A stretch of DNA of 64,000 nucleotides from Variovorax paradoxus (GTDB taxonomy: Bacteria; Pseudomonadota; Gammaproteobacteria; Burkholderiales; Burkholderiaceae_C): the NCBI GenBank assembly GCA_016806145.1, contig CP063167.1:1236501-1300500 (forward strand), read 5' to 3'. The notes beneath the pieces are model-generated. The model ran no database searches and was not told the origin of the DNA. It saw nothing but the letters and a program-made list of their open reading frames with translations. Below are positions 47,292-56,944 of the stretch, piece after piece. Made by a program: the position numbers and the translations under genes. Every line of letters starts with the position of its first letter. Position 1 is the stretch's first letter.

Positions 47292-49847
47292 CTACCAACT
47301 GTACCCAGCGGTCACATAGACGCTGCGACGCTCGCCGTAGTAGCAGCCGGTCGACGACAGGCAGGTCGCCACATAGGTCTTGTCCGCAAGGTTGGACACG
47401 TTCAGCGCCAGGCGTAGGCCCTTGAGCGACGGGCGCCAGCGCCCGAGGTCCCAGCGCAGGGCCGCATCCATGAGGGTCACACCGGGCACGCGGAACTGGT
47501 TCGCGGCATCGCCGTAGGTGGTGCTGATGCGGCGCACGCCCGCGCCCAGCGACAGCCCGGGCGCGATCTCCATCGGAAAGGCGTAGTCCAGCCACAGGGC
47601 CGCCTGGTGCTCGGGCACATAGGGGAAGCGCTTGCCCAGGGTGCTGGCACCCGACGCGTTGGCGTTGGCACGCGTGACCCGGCTGTCGGTGTAGGCATAG
47701 GAGGCGATGACATCCAGGCCGCGCGTGAGCGGTGCCTTGGCTTCCAGCTCGAGGCCGCGCACACGCACCTCGCCGGTCTGCTCGCTGAACGATCGGCTCA
47801 GTGGATCCGGGGTCAGCACATTGCGCTGCGTCAGCTCATAGACGGCTGCCGTCACCATGGCCTTGGATCCGGCCGGTTGGTACTTCAGACCGGCCTCGAT
47901 CTGCCGGCCCGTGGTGGGCTCGAAGGGATTGCCCTGCCGGTCGGTGCCGGCGGCCGGCTGGAACGAGGTGCTGTAGCTCAGGTAGGGCGCGAAGCCACTG
48001 TCGAAGTTGTACATGAGCGCGGCGCGCCCGGTGAACTTGTCGTCGTGCTGGTCGACGGGTGCCATGCGCGCCGTCGCGGTCGTCAGCGTGCGGGTGTCGG
48101 TGTCGGCCTTGTCGTAGCGGCCGGCCAGCACGAGGCTCCAGCGGTCCAGGTGGATCTGGTCCTGCAGGTAGAAGCCGGTCTGGCGACGCTTCTGGTCGAT
48201 ATGGGTCGCGACGCCGGGCACGGCGCCGGAATCGGTGCCGAAGACCGGGAGGTAGGCGTTGAAGGGCCGCGTGATGATGCGCAGGTTGGTCTCGTCGAAC
48301 GCGGACTTCTCATTGGAGAAGTCCACGCCGGCGAGCAGCGTGTGCCGCAACGTGCCGGTGGCGAAGTCCGCCTGCAGCTGCGTGTCGGCGGTCAGCAGGC
48401 TGGCCTCTTCTGGAAAGGCCCATGCGTAGCGCAGCAGCGAGGACGGGTTGCAGGCCGCCAGGCAGACGGCCTGAATGCGTTGGGTGTACGCGTCGACCTT
48501 GCCGTAGCGCAGGTTCTGGCGCACCGTGAAGGTGTCGTTGAAGCGGTGCTCGAATTCGTAGCCCACGAAGCGCTGCCGGTTGCTGAAGCGGTCGTAGCCT
48601 GGTTCGCCGACGAAGGTGCGCGTGGGTAGGGCAGCGTAGCGGCTGGTGTCGAGGGTGCCCGCGGCGGGCAGTGCCGGCGCGCCGCCGCCACCAGGGGAGT
48701 CGAGCGACTGCCATTGGCCGAGCACCGTGAGACGTGTGGCGCTGGAAGGGCGGAAGGTCAGCGACGGGGCGAAGTAGGTCTTGCGCTCGGAAACGTGGTC
48801 GTAGGAGGTGTTGGCCTCTCGGTGCAGCGCGACCAGCCGGTAGCTCCAGACGCCATCGGCATCGATGGCACCGCCGAGATCGAGCGCTGCCTGGCGCCGG
48901 TTGTGGCTGCCGAACTGCAGCTCCACCTCGCGCACCGGCTCGAGCGTGGGGCGCTTGCTGACCATGTTCACCAGCCCGCCAGGCGTCGCCTGCCCGTAGA
49001 GCACCGACGACGGCCCCTTGACGACCTCGACGCGTTCCAGCCCCCAGGGCTCGATGCGCGGCTGCGAGTAGCCGCGCGCGCCGAAAGGCAGGCGCAGGTT
49101 GTCCAGGTAGCGCGCGGGCGGCGTGAAGCCTCGCAAGGTGAGCCAGTCCAGGCGCAGGTCGGTGTTGCCGTATTGAGCGACGATGCCCGGCGTATAGCGA
49201 AGGCTCTCGACCAGCGTGGTCGCGCCCTGCGCGTCCATCTGGTCGCGCGTCACGACGGACACCGACTGCGGCGTCTCCATCAGGGGCGTGTCGGTCTTGG
49301 TGCCCGAGACGCTGCGCCGTGCGATGAAGCCGGACACCGGGCCGGTGCCGGTCTCGCGGCTCGCCTGGGGCTCCACGACGATCGCCGGCAGCGACCCGGC
49401 CGAGGGCTGACCCGCTGCCGACGGGCTGGCGGGGCGCGATGCATCGCGCTGCAGGGAGTAGATGTTGTCGCCCGTGCGAGTCGCCCTTAGGCCGCTGCCC
49501 TGGAGGGCCGTTGCGAGCGCTTCCTGCAGGGTGAAGCGTCCGCGCAGGCCGGGGCTGTCGAGCCCGGCGGTGAGGGATGCATCGACCGACAGCAGGATGC
49601 CCGACTGGCTGGCGAGCTGCGTGAGAACGCCGGCCAGCGGACCGGGCGCGAGGGCGTAGTCGCGCGCGGTCTGCTCCGTGGGCGACTGGGCGAGCGCCGG
49701 GTTGGCATGGAGGACGACGACGGCGGCAGGCAGGATGGCGAGCGCCGTGCCCAGCGCGCGCGCCGCGAGGGTGGTACGACGCAGGCGTGAGCGGGGCGGT
49801 CGCGCGGGGCGCACGCCATGGAGGGAGGAAGTCGAGAGGTCGCGCAT
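47292..49847 (-). CDS. TonB-dependent siderophore receptor with STN signalling domain
   Basis: 851-residue outer-membrane transporter. After a long signal region ending NPALAQ comes an STN domain (about 60-130: GPLAGVLTQLASQSGILLSVD), then the plug (TPQSVSVVTRDQMD, LRGFTPPARYLDNLRLPFG, VEVVKGPSSVLYGQATPGGLVNMVSKRP) and the beta barrel, ending VTAGYSW. Such receptors import ferric siderophores and signal through FecR. The start at 49847 matches the signal peptide; upstream frame is a shadow. It follows fecR by 86 bases. Confidence 0.95.
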   Translation of the reverse strand: MRDLSTSSLHGVRPARPPRSRLRRTTLAARALGTALAILPAAVVVLHANPALAQSPTEQTARDYALAPGPLAGVLTQLASQSGILLSVDASLTAGLDSPGLRGRFTLQEALATALQGSGLRATRTGDNIYSLQRDASRPASPSAAGQPSAGSLPAIVVEPQASRETGTGPVSGFIARRSVSGTKTDTPLMETPQSVSVVTRDQMDAQGATTLVESLRYTPGIVAQYGNTDLRLDWLTLRGFTPPARYLDNLRLPFGARGYSQPRIEPWGLERVEVVKGPSSVLYGQATPGGLVNMVSKRPTLEPVREVELQFGSHNRRQAALDLGGAIDADGVWSYRLVALHREANTSYDHVSERKTYFAPSLTFRPSSATRLTVLGQWQSLDSPGGGGAPALPAAGTLDTSRYAALPTRTFVGEPGYDRFSNRQRFVGYEFEHRFNDTFTVRQNLRYGKVDAYTQRIQAVCLAACNPSSLLRYAWAFPEEASLLTADTQLQADFATGTLRHTLLAGVDFSNEKSAFDETNLRIITRPFNAYLPVFGTDSGAVPGVATHIDQKRRQTGFYLQDQIHLDRWSLVLAGRYDKADTDTRTLTTATARMAPVDQHDDKFTGRAALMYNFDSGFAPYLSYSTSFQPAAGTDRQGNPFEPTTGRQIEAGLKYQPAGSKAMVTAAVYELTQRNVLTPDPLSRSFSEQTGEVRVRGLELEAKAPLTRGLDVIASYAYTDSRVTRANANASGASTLGKRFPYVPEHQAALWLDYAFPMEIAPGLSLGAGVRRISTTYGDAANQFRVPGVTLMDAALRWDLGRWRPSLKGLRLALNVSNLADKTYVATCLSSTGCYYGERRSVYVTAGYSW

Positions 49848-49933
49848 GGAGGCTTTGAGCAAATGGAAGGGTTGGTACCTTCCTTGCCACGCGACGGTCG
49901 CAAAAGGGGAACCCGCGCCGCGAATTTTTTTTT

Positions 49934-50950
49934 TCAGTGGCGGTTGTCGGGGCCCTGCGCGGGCTCGATGGTCACCCACCATGGCAGCACGCGGTTCACC
50001 CGTACCGGGAGGGTGGCTTGAAGCGCCGCGAGGATCCGGTCGGTGTCGGCCAGCGGATAGCTGCCCACGATCCGCAGGTCGCGAACCGCCGGGGCGCAGG
50101 CGAGGTGGCCGCGCCGGTGGCGCGCCAGCGCATCGATGAAGTCGCCCAGGCGCATGTCGTTGGCGACAAGCTGGCCGCGCGTCCAGCTGTCGCTGCCCGC
50201 GTCCGCGGCCGCCGGTGCTTCGACGCGGTCGACGAACAGCCGGGTCTGCTCGTTGGCGCGCAGCGTCCGCGACGGCCCGCCCCGGGCGGGCTGGACGCGC
50301 ACCCCGCCTTTGAACACCGTGACGAGTGCCGCGTCGGCAGCGTTGCCGTCGCCCTGCACGGTGAAGCGCGTGCCCAGCGCCGTGAGCCGTCCCTGGGCGA
50401 CCTCGACGACGAGCGGTCGATCCTCCCAGGCGGGGTCGTGTCCCGTGGACACCAGCACTTCGCCGGCATGCAGGAGGATGCGCCGATGGGTCGTCGTGAA
50501 GTCGACATCGACCGCCGAAGCGGTGTTGAGCCAGAGCCGGCTGCCGTCCTCCAGCGCGATCTCACGGCGTTCGCCGGTCTGCGTGCGGTACGTTGCCACC
50601 CATGCGCGCCAGGGCATTTCGCGTTCGAGCAGCCAGCTGGCCACGCCGGCAACGGGCAGCAAGGCCAGCACGCGCAGCGCGCTGCGACGGCGGCGCGTGG
50701 CCGTGGCCCTCGTGTCTTCGAGGATCTGGCGCGCAGGGAGATGGCGCACGGACGAGAAGTCCCGGGACACGGCCTCGACCTGCTGCCAGGCGGCACGCGC
50801 GCCGCCATCCTTGCGCAGCCATGCTTCCCAGCGCAGCCGGTCGCTCGCGGTGGCCGATTCGGACTGCAGCAGGGCGAACCAGGTCGCCGCCTGCTGAAGA
50901 TGTTCGAACGTCGCCCGGGGCTGTTCCGGGTGCGCCGAGACTGCGGTCAT
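49934..50950 (-). CDS. FecR-family anti-sigma / signal transducer
   Basis: 338 residues. DUF4880 N-terminus (TFEHLQQAATWFALLQSESA, DRLRWEAWLR), one membrane segment near residues 92-110, then the FecR domain (TGERREIALEDGSRLWLNTASAV, HAGEVLVS, FTVQG). It carries the signal from the receptor STN domain to the sigma factor. The start overlaps the sigma gene stop by four bases. Confidence 0.95.
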   Translation of the reverse strand: MTAVSAHPEQPRATFEHLQQAATWFALLQSESATASDRLRWEAWLRKDGGARAAWQQVEAVSRDFSSVRHLPARQILEDTRATATRRRRSALRVLALLPVAGVASWLLEREMPWRAWVATYRTQTGERREIALEDGSRLWLNTASAVDVDFTTTHRRILLHAGEVLVSTGHDPAWEDRPLVVEVAQGRLTALGTRFTVQGDGNAADAALVTVFKGGVRVQPARGGPSRTLRANEQTRLFVDRVEAPAAADAGSDSWTRGQLVANDMRLGDFIDALARHRRGHLACAPAVRDLRIVGSYPLADTDRILAALQATLPVRVNRVLPWWVTIEPAQGPDNRH

Positions 50951-51456
50951 GGCTCCTGCGCGAGAAGAAGGCACTGCAACATCGCCTGGGCCATGTATTT
51001 CTTGACCATCCGATCCGACACGCCGAGTTCGAGTGCGATCTCCGCGTAGGTCCGACCGTCGATCTGCGACAGCAGGAAGGCCTTGCGTGCCTTGTCGCTC
51101 AGCGTGTTCAGCATGGCGTCGATCCGGCACAGCATTTCCACCGCGATCATTCGCTCCTCGGGGGAGGGGGCGAGGAGCTCGGGCTGTGCGGCGACCGCTT
51201 CCGCCCAGGCGCGCTCCACGTCGGCGCGGCGCCAGTGGTTGACGATCACGCCGTGGGCGAGCGTGCGCAGGAATGCGCGTGGCTCGCGCACCTGCGCCAG
51301 CTCGCGCGAGGTGATGAGCCGTACGAAGGTGTCGTGCGCCAGGTCCGCGGCCTGGGAACTGCCGCTCAGCCTGCGCAGGAACCAGCCGAGCAGCCACCCA
51401 TGGTGCTCGCGGTAGATGCTGTCGATCAGCGCGGGGGCTGGCAGGGGGGCGGACAT
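50947..51456 (-). CDS. FecI-type ECF sigma factor
   Basis: 169 residues from the ATG at 51456 (a TTG seven codons upstream is rejected). Sigma region 2 reads YREHHGWLLGWFLRRL and LAHDTFVRLI; region 4 reads KARKAFLLSQIDGRTYAEIALELGVSDRMVKKYMAQAM. It directs polymerase to the receptor gene on an iron signal. A Fur-like site lies 20 bases upstream. Confidence 0.95.
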   Translation of the reverse strand: MSAPLPAPALIDSIYREHHGWLLGWFLRRLSGSSQAADLAHDTFVRLITSRELAQVREPRAFLRTLAHGVIVNHWRRADVERAWAEAVAAQPELLAPSPEERMIAVEMLCRIDAMLNTLSDKARKAFLLSQIDGRTYAEIALELGVSDRMVKKYMAQAMLQCLLLAQEP

Positions 51457-51476
51457 GGGAGCACGAAGGCGTGACA

Positions 51477-51495
51477 AATAGGAATGGTTCTTATT
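51477..51495. promoter_or_regulatory. Fur-box-like site upstream of fecI
   Basis: AATAGGAA-TGG-TTCTTATT, an inverted repeat with seven of eight arm positions paired. Position just before an ECF sigma gene for iron uptake fits Fur control. Confidence 0.65.
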
Positions 51496-51902
51496 CTAAA
51501 GAATTACATCCTCCGGCATGCCGATGCCGTCGTCGAAGGTTGAAAATCAACTAACGGCGTGGCGCGTTAGCGCATCGGGCTCAATCACCGCTGCGCCAGT
51601 ACCTCTTGCCGCCAAAGGGGGGGCAGGATCGGCTGTCGCCGACACGCGCCGTTCAGATTGCAATCTCACCCGGTGACGTCAGGCCGCAAGCGTACTTAAA
51701 GCGCAATCGACTACCCGTGTCGTATTCGAGTACTGCATTTATCGCGATTGCATCGTTTAGGCTGCCATGCCCACCAAGAGGTGCCGGCGTTCGGCGAGAT
51801 TTCGACCGCCCCCAATCACCGGACGCGCGGGGGGCCATGGGAACTCCGCGGGAACGCTGGTGCAACCGCCCGGATGAGCTGAAAGTTGATAAAGTATTAC
51901 CC
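51496..51902. other. Intergenic region between fecI and toxin-antitoxin genes
   Basis: About 400 bases, divergent. An open frame continues upstream of the antitoxin but has no coding features. AAGTTGATAAAGTATTAC just before 51903 is probably the antitoxin promoter. Confidence 0.45.
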
Positions 51903-52205
51903 ATGACTACCGCGAGTTCTTCTTCGTCCATCGCGCCCACGCCGGTCAAACTGGACCCCCAGCTCAAGGGCCGGCTCAAGCGTCTGGCCGAGGCGCGCCA
52001 CCGTGCGCCGCACTGGCTCATGCGCGAGGCGATCGCGCAGTATGTGGAGCGGGAGGAAAAGCGTCAGGAGCTTCACGAACAGGCGGTGGCCGCCTGGGAT
52101 GAGTTTCAGCAGACGGGTCTGCACGTTACGGCCGAAGAAGTGAGTGCTTGGTTGGCCAGTTGGGGCACGGACAACGAGCAGCCTGAGCCTGAATGCCACA
52201 AGTGA
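51903..52205 (+). CDS. CopG/ParD-type ribbon-helix-helix antitoxin
   Basis: 100 residues. VKLDPQLKGRLKRLAEARH followed by PHWLMREAIAQYVEREE is the RHH DNA-binding unit; the acidic C-terminus should wrap the toxin. The stop overlaps the toxin start by 13 bases. Confidence 0.88.
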   Translation: MTTASSSSSIAPTPVKLDPQLKGRLKRLAEARHRAPHWLMREAIAQYVEREEKRQELHEQAVAAWDEFQQTGLHVTAEEVSAWLASWGTDNEQPEPECHK

Positions 52206-52489
52206 GGTTCACGCCTGCGGCGCTGCGCGACTTGCAGCGTTTGCGTGAGTTCTTGCGTCCAAAAAACCCGCAAGCAGCGCGGCGCGCTGCTCTAAGTATT
52301 TTGCAGGGCGTGAAGGTGCTGGGTTTGCAGCCGTTGATCGGACGGCCGCTGGAGGATTTGCCCCCTGAGTATCGCGAGTGGGTGATCGACTTCGGTAGCG
52401 GCGGTTACGTATCGCTTTACCGGTACGACGAAGACATCGATGTGGTCACGGTGCTGGCTCTGCGTCATCAGCGCGAGGCCGGCTACTGA
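52193..52489 (+). CDS. ParE/RelE-family toxin
   Basis: 98 residues. MPQVRFTPAALRDLQRLREF, GRPLEDLPPEYREWVIDFG and YVSLYRYDEDIDVVTVLALRHQREAGY follow the RelE/ParE fold, with the conserved final RHQREAGY. Frame is intact, so the pair is likely functional. Confidence 0.9.
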   Translation: MPQVRFTPAALRDLQRLREFLRPKNPQAARRAALSILQGVKVLGLQPLIGRPLEDLPPEYREWVIDFGSGGYVSLYRYDEDIDVVTVLALRHQREAGY

Positions 52490-52675
52490 CCAGCGAATTC
52501 TGGTTTCGAGCGACTTGCTGACTCAGTGAATCTTGGGTGTTGCCCGCGCCATCGGCAAGATCTTCCTCTTGTCCACGACTGTTTGCTCCCGATGGTTACG
52601 GGGGCATGGCGGGAGTGGAGAGCGGCATTGGAATGAGGTGCCGTGCCTTGGCCGCAGTGACATCAGCACCTCACG

Positions 52676-52840
52676 AGCTCGCTCAGAACTCAGCAATCGT
52701 GTGAGATCTCGCTGTGCCGGACCAGTCCTCAATCTGGCGCGAGCGATCGAACCATCTCGCGCTGGATGCGCGCGACCTCGCAGTTCTTCGCGGTGACCGA
52801 TACGCAGCGCGTGCTGTCGCCATCGGCGGTCGGCGGTCGT
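52676..52840 (-). pseudogene. MarR-family gene remnant, homologous to the MarR gene at 56945
   Basis: The minus strand reads DSTRCVSVTAKNCEV and ARIQREMVRSL, matching the C-terminal part of the MarR protein encoded at 56945-57406 (STRRVSLTAKGWEVARIQRE). Homology continues at DNA level past the stop codon into a CTCAGAA motif shared by both loci. The N-terminal half is missing. The rest of 52490-52899 holds no gene I can see. Confidence 0.75.
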
Positions 52841-52899
52841 TATAGCCCCGCGATCCGTACCGAGCCGGCAGGTAGTGCCATCGCCTTCTTGTGATGCCC

Positions 52900-54354
52900 T
52901 CAAGCCGCACTAGCCCACACCGCGGGTCGGCGCGCCGCCCAGGGCATCGTCTGTTCCAGTTGCCCGGCCAGCCGCAGCAGCAGGTCTTCGCGCGCAAAAC
53001 CCCCCATGAACTGGATACCGATCGGCAGACCGGTCTCAGGATCGACGCACAGCGGCATCGACATGGCCGGCGTGCCGGCGACATTGGCTGGCGGCGTGAA
53101 GGGCGTGTGGCGGAAGACCCGTGCGGTCCAGTCGAGGCCGCTCATGCGCTCGGCACCTTCGCTGTAGGTGCCGAGCGCGCCCGGCATCTCGGGCAGCGTG
53201 GGGGTCATGAGCACGTCGATGTCGTTGAACCAAGCACCCACCGCGCGCGATACGGTGTTGCGCACTTCGAAAGCCGCCGCGAAATCGACCGCGCGAGCCT
53301 CCTGGCCGTAGCGATAGTTGGCAAGCGTCGAAGGCTCCAGGGTGCTCGCAGCGATCGGACGCCCCGTGGCGGCGGCGAGCCCGTCGATCCAGCGTACGAG
53401 CGTTGCGCACCAGATCTGCGCGTTGGCATGCACGAAGGCTTCCCACGAGACCCCCAGCACGGGCGCCACCTCCTCAACGTGATGACCGAGCGATTGCAGA
53501 TGGACGGCCACGTCGCGCGCGGCCTGTGCGATGGGAGCGGCCGTCTGCGCGCCGTTCCAGGGATGCAGCATGAGCCCGATGCGGAGCCTGCCGGGATCAC
53601 GTCCGACCTGAGACAGGAAGCCTTCGGCGGGCGCCGGCGTGTAGTACGGATCGCCGCGCGAGTAGCCCTGCACCGCGTCCATCAGCGCGGCGCTGTCACG
53701 CACGGAGCGACTCAGACCCAACTGCACGCCCAGACCGCCGAAGACTTCATCCAGCGCCGGCCCGTTCGAGGTGCGCCCGCGCGTCGGCTTGAGACCGAAG
53801 AGCCCGTTGTAGGCGGCGGGAACCCGGATCGAGCCGGCCGCATCGGTCGCGTGCGCGATGGGCACGATACCCGCGGCCACCGCCGCGCCCGAGCCGCCAC
53901 TCGAGCCGCCCGCGCTCAACCTGAGGTTCCACGGATTGCGGGTCGCGCCTTGCCGCACCGACTCGGTTTCGGTACTGAAGGCCATCTCGGGTGTGGTCGT
54001 GCGCCCGACCGTGACGAGGCCGGCACGTCGATAGTGGCGCATCAGCAGCGAATCGTCCGCGGCGACCAACCCTTCGGCGAGACGGCTGCCAAGTTCGCAG
54101 CGCCGGCCGGCCATCTGGATCGCAAGGTCCTTGATGAGAAACGGCACGCCTGCGAGCGGACCGTTCGTGGACGTCGCGGTGGCGAGGTCCGCCTCTTCGG
54201 GCACCCACTGCTCGACGACGGCATTGACGGCGGGGTTGACCGCATCGGCCGCCTCGAGGGCCAGGGCGGCGAGTTCGGCCGGCCGCACGTCGCCCTTGGC
54301 CACCAGGCGGGCCAGGTCGACGGCGTCGAGATTCGCGTATTCGCTCAAGTTCAT
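52900..54354 (-). CDS. Amidase (amidase-signature family)
   Basis: 484 residues from the ATG at 54354, preceded by GGAAGAA. The Ser-cisSer-Lys triad is visible: Lys in PFLIKDL, and GGSSGGSGAAVAAG with DAAGSIRVPA. It hydrolyses amides to acid and ammonia; the class includes aryl-amidases and 6-aminohexanoate hydrolases. No signal peptide. It is divergent from a LysR gene, the likely regulator. Confidence 0.92.
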   Translation of the reverse strand: MNLSEYANLDAVDLARLVAKGDVRPAELAALALEAADAVNPAVNAVVEQWVPEEADLATATSTNGPLAGVPFLIKDLAIQMAGRRCELGSRLAEGLVAADDSLLMRHYRRAGLVTVGRTTTPEMAFSTETESVRQGATRNPWNLRLSAGGSSGGSGAAVAAGIVPIAHATDAAGSIRVPAAYNGLFGLKPTRGRTSNGPALDEVFGGLGVQLGLSRSVRDSAALMDAVQGYSRGDPYYTPAPAEGFLSQVGRDPGRLRIGLMLHPWNGAQTAAPIAQAARDVAVHLQSLGHHVEEVAPVLGVSWEAFVHANAQIWCATLVRWIDGLAAATGRPIAASTLEPSTLANYRYGQEARAVDFAAAFEVRNTVSRAVGAWFNDIDVLMTPTLPEMPGALGTYSEGAERMSGLDWTARVFRHTPFTPPANVAGTPAMSMPLCVDPETGLPIGIQFMGGFAREDLLLRLAGQLEQTMPWAARRPAVWASAA

Positions 54355-54391
54355 GGTGTTCTTCCGTGGCAGTGAAGCACTGAAGATAAGC

Positions 54392-54417
54392 ATGGGCGGC
54401 CAACTTGATTAGCCCAT
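54392..54417. promoter_or_regulatory. Inverted repeat in the amidase-LysR intergenic region
   Basis: ATGGGC and GCCCAT separated by 14 bases, with another GCCCAT at 54435-54440. Spacing suits a LysR-type site, but the evidence is only the repeat and its place. Confidence 0.5.
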
Positions 54418-54483
54418 CCGAGTGGCAAGAATTGGCCCATGGATGGAACAATGCGGACCGATGCCATCGAAGAGGTCACCGCT

Positions 54484-55392
54484 ATGAGAAGAGATGTGAA
54501 CGACACCCTCGTGTTCGTGCGGGTGGTGCAGGAGGGCAGCTTCACCGCGGCGGCACATGCGCTGCAGATACCGAAGACGACGGTCAGCCGACGGGTCCTC
54601 GAGCTCGAGAAGCATGTCGGTGCTCAGTTGCTGAGGCGCACCACGCGCAAGCTCAGCGTCACCGAGGCCGGTGCGATCTACTATGAAAACTGTAGAGGCA
54701 TCGCCGCGACGCTGGAGCACGCAGAGGGAGAGGTCCACAAGCTGCGCGACGGCCCGCGCGGCTGGCTCCGCTTGACGATGCCCTATTCATTCGGCGTCGA
54801 CTGGATCGCTCCGCTGCTGCCGGGCTTTCGTGCGCGCTACCCCGACGTGAAGATCGAGATCGTCGCATCGCATGCAACGCTCGACCTGGTCGAGTCCGAG
54901 ATCGACATCGCGCTGCGCCTGGGCGAACTGCCCGACTCCAGTCTCGTCGCGCGCCGGCTCGCGAGCTTTCCCTCGGGTGCTTTCGCGAGCCCGGCCTATG
55001 TCAAGCGCGCCGGCCTTCCCACATCGCCGGAGCAACTGTGCGAGCACCGCACACTCACGTTGCATCAGGCGCGTCGTGACGTGGGGTATGTGTGGCCCAT
55101 GCGCAAGGGCACGGGCAAGCCGCGCGGATTTCTCGTCCATCCCGTCATCGTCGCGAGCGATCCATTTTTCCTGCATCCCGCGCTGCTGCAGGGTGAAGGT
55201 ATTTCCCTGGCGATGGAGATGAGCATGGCGGCCGACGTGAAGGCGCGCCGGCTCGTGCGCGTGCTTCCCGCGTGGTGGGGACCGCCGCAGGAGCTGAATG
55301 CCCTGTCGTCACGTGCGCATTTGCCGTCGCCAAAGGTGCAGGCGTTCATTGCCTACATGAGGGAGCAACTGCGCTTCCCTTTGGCCGATTAA
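54484..55392 (+). CDS. LysR-type regulator (amidase neighbour)
   Basis: 302 residues from the ATG at 54484, chosen for AGAGG upstream and for the family opening MRRDVNDTLVFVRVVQEGSF; ATGs at 54439 and 54451 are alternatives. Helix-turn-helix: LQIPKTTVSRRVLELEKHVG. The effector domain resembles the AaeR/PcaQ-like group (GWLRLTMPYSFG, SEIDIALRLGEL). Confidence 0.92.
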   Translation: MRRDVNDTLVFVRVVQEGSFTAAAHALQIPKTTVSRRVLELEKHVGAQLLRRTTRKLSVTEAGAIYYENCRGIAATLEHAEGEVHKLRDGPRGWLRLTMPYSFGVDWIAPLLPGFRARYPDVKIEIVASHATLDLVESEIDIALRLGELPDSSLVARRLASFPSGAFASPAYVKRAGLPTSPEQLCEHRTLTLHQARRDVGYVWPMRKGTGKPRGFLVHPVIVASDPFFLHPALLQGEGISLAMEMSMAADVKARRLVRVLPAWWGPPQELNALSSRAHLPSPKVQAFIAYMREQLRFPLAD

Positions 55393-55861
55393 CTCGGGGC
55401 AGGCTTCGTTTGACCCACCATCGAGGCCGGGTCTCTGGAAGGACCTCCGCGGTGACCACCCTCGGCAGTTCCCCGGAGAGGACCATCGACAAGCAGGGTC
55501 TGGATTGGGCCAGCGCGGCTGAGGGGGAAATGTACGCCGTGACGCCACGGTCTTGGTTTCAGCGCACGATCATTCCAAAGCCGAGCCCAGCAGAGCAATG
55601 TAGAACGTCGAAGGCAGCGACGCTGGCACTGCACCTCTGGTGCCGGAGTGCTCCCTCCCGCATTCGTATTGTCTCGGTTGTACTTTGGCTCGCCGTCGAT
55701 CACCTAGGTAGACGACTCGTCGTCGTTGATGGGCGGATGGCTGCCCGACAAGGCCGGTCAAGGCCCGGCGGTTCGGGAACAGTGCTCGTTGGTGGATGTC
55801 GGCCATCCGCTCAACCAGTGCACGCCTATTGATCTAGGTCGCAAGCAAGTCCGTTTTACTG
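55393..55861. other. Region without a recognised gene
   Basis: Frames on both strands up to about 185 codons overlap each other and show no domains. No promoter or repeat stands out. Confidence 0.45.
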
Positions 55862-56014
55862 GAGATCGCAGCGTGCCCGCACCGTATGACCAGTTCGTAT
55901 CGCAAGACCAAAAAGCCGACGTTTGGCCGCCACGAGCACCATGTCTTCGCCGACCGCTGCAAGCAACCCGTTGACGATTTCAGGCGAGGTGATGGCCTCC
56001 CTCTTGCCTTTAAT
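55862..56014 (-). pseudogene. AbiEii-like nucleotidyltransferase, N-terminal remnant
   Basis: Directly after the XRE stop the minus strand reads SPEIVNGLLAAVGEDMVLV, then shifts frame to GGQTSAFW. Together they match the start of AbiEii-type partners, which read near LLAALGEDVVLVGGQALAFW. The frame ends within 50 codons. AGGGAGG lies just before the expected start, but no ATG is present. This was probably the partner of the XRE gene. Confidence 0.55.
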
Positions 56015-56017
56015 CGG

Positions 56018-56425
56018 TCACCACGGCTGCGGCTCACCGAACGCATTCTCAGGAAATTCCAGCTCGGCTCGCGCGACAAGTTCGGCCGGAAACGCAAACA
56101 GAGTCTGCGGGTGACGCTGGCCCCGCTCGACCTCGCGCGCGAAACGCTGATGACGGCGCTCGATGCTGGCAGAGTTTGTCTGTGCTGCAAGAAGGGCAAC
56201 GTCCGCCGCCATACCCAGTTGCGCAAGGATGCGCATGTAGGTTCCCATTGTGACGGTGGGTTCGCCACGCTCGGCCGCACCGAGCGTCGTGCGAGAAATG
56301 CCAAGCTCGCGAGAAAGGCTCAGCGCTGTCAGTCCGCGGGCACGGCGCACAGACGCCAACCGCTCGCCGAACTGGCGCAGCAGTTCACTGGAAGACGAGG
56401 AATCAAGTTTGACCGCAGCAGACAT
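56018..56425 (-). CDS. XRE-family regulator (HipB or antitoxin-like)
   Basis: 135 residues. Helix-turn-helix FGERLASVRRARGLTALSLSREL, GISRTTLGAAERGEPTVTMGTY. Short XRE proteins with MAADVALLAAQ after the DNA-binding domain commonly serve as antitoxins or as regulators of a downstream nucleotidyltransferase. The downstream partner is broken here. Confidence 0.85.
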   Translation of the reverse strand: MSAAVKLDSSSSSELLRQFGERLASVRRARGLTALSLSRELGISRTTLGAAERGEPTVTMGTYMRILAQLGMAADVALLAAQTNSASIERRHQRFAREVERGQRHPQTLFAFPAELVARAELEFPENAFGEPQPW

Positions 56426-56944
56426 GCTGTTCAGCTTTTCAATCGATCTACTTTTAACGCTAGAGATTCTGCACCTTTGCCAGGGCCCTCCCGCTCATCG
56501 GGTCTCGTGCCTTCTCGTCGTCGATGGGGAACTGCACGACCTCGCCTAGAAGCACGCTCGCAGCTCGAGCTGTCGAGTGAGTGGCTCGACAACGCAAACG
56601 TGCCATCGCTATCTCGAGGATCATCTGCACTCGACCTTGCCTGGCCCTCACACCTTGCATATCCAGGACTTCAGGTAGAGCTCGAGCTCCGCCTTTCAGA
56701 ATTCGCCGCGGCGGCGCTTGCTTGCGAGATCGTGTGTTTTGTGTTGGGCAGAGCAGCGCACTCATTCGAAATCGGTCAAGCAACTTTCGGTCCCCGTGGG
56801 CATCGCGGCGTTGTGCCTGAACCGGCCAGGTTGCGCCGACCCACAGTGCAAGGGGATCGGTGCCGTACGGCCGATGGGGCGATTCGATGGCTTGGTTCGA
56901 CTGACGCCTCTGTCCAAGCCCGATCTCGCTTCACCGCTGCGAGA
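56426..56944. other. Intergenic region, no gene recognised
   Basis: About 520 bases. A minus-strand frame of 107 codons (56460-56783) contains VVQFPIDDEKARDPMSG, which could be a relic, but it has no family match I know and starts without a good ribosome-binding site. Confidence 0.45.
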
